This document shows positions 5,820 through 7,194 of a stretch of DNA of 7,194 nucleotides, one piece after another (positions within the stretch are counted from its first letter, which is position 1; each line of letters starts with the position of its first letter). The translations under genes and the position numbers were made by a program. The notes below the pieces were generated by a model that was not told the DNA's origin, did no database searches, and saw only the letters and a program-made list of their open reading frames with translations. The DNA is from Fidelibacterota bacterium (GTDB taxonomy: Bacteria; Fidelibacterota; Marinisomatia; Marinisomatales; TCS55): the NCBI GenBank assembly GCA_014239505.1, contig JAAZYT010000083.1:1-7194 (forward strand). Reading direction: 5' to 3'.

Positions 5820-6923
5820 TTATTTTATCATTCTTTTTATAATAGATCCAACATTACGATCACTTTTAAATTCGTAACCTAGTAAATGACTTATCGTTGA
5901 ACTTATTTGATTCGTACTAACAGTATCTATATTACTTAATTCTCCCATAGATGGCGTATCAGGACCAATTATGGCTGCCCATACAAATTCAGCGCCTGGA
6001 ACACCTTGTCCATGATCTCCCCATTTATCATTTAAATATTCGCCTCGTCCATGATCAGTTGTAATAATTAAAGTAGTCTTATTTTGATATATACTTTGTG
6101 ATTGTATCCATGTCCAAATTGAAGAAATATAATTATCTAAACGATTGATAATTGAAAGATATTCACTATACTTTTTTTGATGAGCAAACTCATCTGACTC
6201 ATCATATGCAATATAAAGTAATCTAGGTTTATTTAATTTTAAATATTCGAAAGCATATTCATGTGTTAAGGCATCCCATCGTACTCCTGTTCCATATCCT
6301 TCATAAGGTAAATCTGAGATAAAATTATTCATCCACCTTTGTTTTTTTGTTAGAAGACTATCCTTAAGTGGAAAAGCACCAGAATTAATGGTAAAATCGT
6401 TCCTTTCTTTATTTATTATCCAATCAAATACATCCCAAGAGGCAAATGCAGCTACCCGTCCCTTGAATTCTTCTTTTGAATTCATAAATTCTAAGATATT
6501 TAAGTTGGGATTATAAATTTTAGAATTACTCTTTACACTATCATCATTAAAACCTGCAAGTAACTCATTGTAACCAGGATAAGAAAAGAAATATGGATTG
6601 GTCACCCTCATAACATTGCCCTTAGTTTTATTTCCATAAAGTTGCCCTTTTGATGCTATTGTATTCCATAGAAAAGGCATGAGAAGGTTTCTTCTTTGTA
6701 TTTCATTATCAACCCAGAAAGATTTGAGTGTGGACTCTTTTTTGATATCATCATTAATATTATTATTAATAATTCTTTTATCTGCTCCTTGGAAAACTTC
6801 TTGCCATCGTACACCATCAAGGGTAATAAGAATCACATTTTGTGTTTTTAAACCATTTTTATTTATAATCGGGTTATTATCACATCCTATGAGAAATAAT
6901 AGAAATAAGGTGATTTTTTTCAT
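5820..6923 (-). CDS. alkaline phosphatase superfamily hydrolase, lipoprotein
   Basis: A 367-residue exported enzyme. The N-terminus MKKITLFLLFLIGC has a short basic start, a hydrophobic stretch and a lipobox L-I-G-C14, so it should be a lipid-anchored envelope protein. The metal site of the alkaline phosphatase superfamily is complete: D36 in LITLDGVRWQEVFQG, S114 in NPYFFSYPGYNELLAG as likely nucleophile, D244 and H248 in DESDEFAHQ, D290-H291 in TTDHGRG, and H304 in WGDHGQG. The family includes phosphomonoesterases, phosphodiesterases and phosphoglyceromutase-like enzymes, so hydrolysis of a phosphate ester outside the cytoplasm is expected; the substrate cannot be given. The ATG has a good Shine-Dalgarno (AGGAAG at 6928-6933), which can pair with an upstream complement. 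The gene lies 79 nt downstream of the DUF4249-like gene on the same strand and converges with DUF2231. No residue of the core site is missing. Confidence 0.9.
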   Translation of the reverse strand: MKKITLFLLFLIGCDNNPIINKNGLKTQNVILITLDGVRWQEVFQGADKRIINNNINDDIKKESTLKSFWVDNEIQRRNLLMPFLWNTIASKGQLYGNKTKGNVMRVTNPYFFSYPGYNELLAGFNDDSVKSNSKIYNPNLNILEFMNSKEEFKGRVAAFASWDVFDWIINKERNDFTINSGAFPLKDSLLTKKQRWMNNFISDLPYEGYGTGVRWDALTHEYAFEYLKLNKPRLLYIAYDESDEFAHQKKYSEYLSIINRLDNYISSIWTWIQSQSIYQNKTTLIITTDHGRGEYLNDKWGDHGQGVPGAEFVWAAIIGPDTPSMGELSNIDTVSTNQISSTISHLLGYEFKSDRNVGSIIKRMIK

Positions 6924-6925
6924 TA

Positions 6926-6967
6926 ATCTTCCTGTTTGATTTATGATAAAAATAATATTAGGAAGAT
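6926..6967 (-). promoter_or_regulatory. possible leader hairpin masking the phosphatase Shine-Dalgarno
   Basis: In the minus-strand transcript, ATCTTCCT (plus positions 6960-6967) lies 26 nt upstream of AGGAAGAT (6926-6933), its exact 8-nt complement. The second arm contains the AGGAAG Shine-Dalgarno of the phosphatase gene (ATG at 6921-6923). Folding of the leader would hide the ribosome site. The loop is long and AT-rich, so stability is doubtful, and an 8-nt match at this distance could be coincidence. Confidence 0.35.
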
Positions 6968-7002
6968 AGCATTTTTATATAAGAAATATATAATAAAAGT
7001 TA

Positions 7003-7194
7003 TTAGTCTTTTGAGTAGTCTTTACCTCTTTTTAAATAGACATAAAACGATTCAGAAATATCAGAAGAAAACATCCCATATCCTCCTTCAATATTTGATC
7101 CAGGTAACGTGAATATATTTTGAGAGAAAGGATCGCCTTCCAAATATTTATCAAAATTATTGTCTGTTGCCTGAACAGTAATTTTCTGAAGACC
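7003..7194 (-). CDS. C-terminal fragment of a DUF4249-like protein (N-terminus beyond window)
   Basis: An open frame enters from the right edge and ends at TAA 7003-7005, giving the last 63 residues of a protein. The fragment contains DPFSQNIFTLPGSNIEGGYGMF (about residues 21-42; shown in parts: DPFSQN, then SNIEGGYGMF). The N-I-x-G-G-x-G-x-F pattern close to the C-terminus resembles the end of DUF4249 proteins, outer-envelope proteins of unknown function often encoded beside TonB-dependent receptors in Bacteroidetes-like genomes. The rest ends in a lysine-rich tail (LKRGKDYSKD). Codon use looks like that of its neighbours. It is 79 nt upstream of the phosphatase gene on the same strand and may share a transcript. 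The coding frame is convincing; the family name rests on one short motif recalled from memory and is tentative. Confidence 0.6.
   Translation of the reverse strand, partial: GLQKITVQATDNNFDKYLEGDPFSQNIFTLPGSNIEGGYGMFSSDISESFYVYLKRGKDYSKD

Noticed and set aside
6679..6939. 86-codon plus-strand frame with a hydrophobic stretch, opposite the phosphatase start
   Set aside because: The hydrophobicity is the complement of the lipoprotein signal and neighbouring AT-rich codons; the conserved motifs are on the minus strand.

Overview
This AT-rich window is an ordinary, densely packed stretch of bacterial chromosome. It holds eight complete protein genes, two genes cut by the window edges, and one tRNA gene. 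I see no insertion sequence, phage, CRISPR, toxin-antitoxin or defence locus, and no clearly undescribed system. The organism is probably from the Fibrobacteres-Chlorobi-Bacteroidetes (FCB) superphylum, possibly a marine lineage such as Marinimicrobia or a relative. This is inference from four things: the type of long GroES-like protein, a YjcF-type acetyltransferase, a C-terminal fragment resembling DUF4249 (a family seen mainly in Bacteroidetes-like genomes), and weak or absent Shine-Dalgarno sequences before most genes.

Layout, left to right. Positions 1-2089 are on the minus strand: an MsbA-type ABC exporter (C-terminus outside the window), preceded in transcription by a small GNAT acetyltransferase. 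A short divergent spacer (2090-2173) separates these from a plus-strand pair, a 126-residue GroES-like co-chaperonin and the heme chaperone/radical-SAM protein HemW, 14 nt apart. HemW converges with exodeoxyribonuclease III (xthA, minus strand), and the two stop codons lie back to back in a 6-nt overlap. The divergent spacer 4468-4609 holds a plausible xthA promoter and a small stem-loop. It is followed by the plus-strand bolA-grxD pair, a BolA protein and a CGFS monothiol glutaredoxin that together form a [2Fe-2S]-handling module.

A 20-bp perfect palindrome sits on the grxD stop codon. After it come tRNA-Glu(UUC), a strong GNRA-loop intrinsic terminator, and a small four-helix DUF2231 membrane protein whose start is only 16 nt past the terminator T-run. 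DUF2231 converges (5-nt gap) with a minus-strand lipoprotein of the alkaline phosphatase superfamily. In transcription order that gene follows the C-terminal end of a DUF4249-like protein at the right edge.

Functionally, several genes fall around iron, heme and redox upkeep (HemW, BolA, Grx4) and DNA repair (ExoIII), but they are in separate transcription units, so the grouping is only suggestive. The more unusual points are the divergent GroES paired with HemW, two small leader or operator structures (before xthA and before the phosphatase), the palindrome after grxD, and the tight convergent gene ends.
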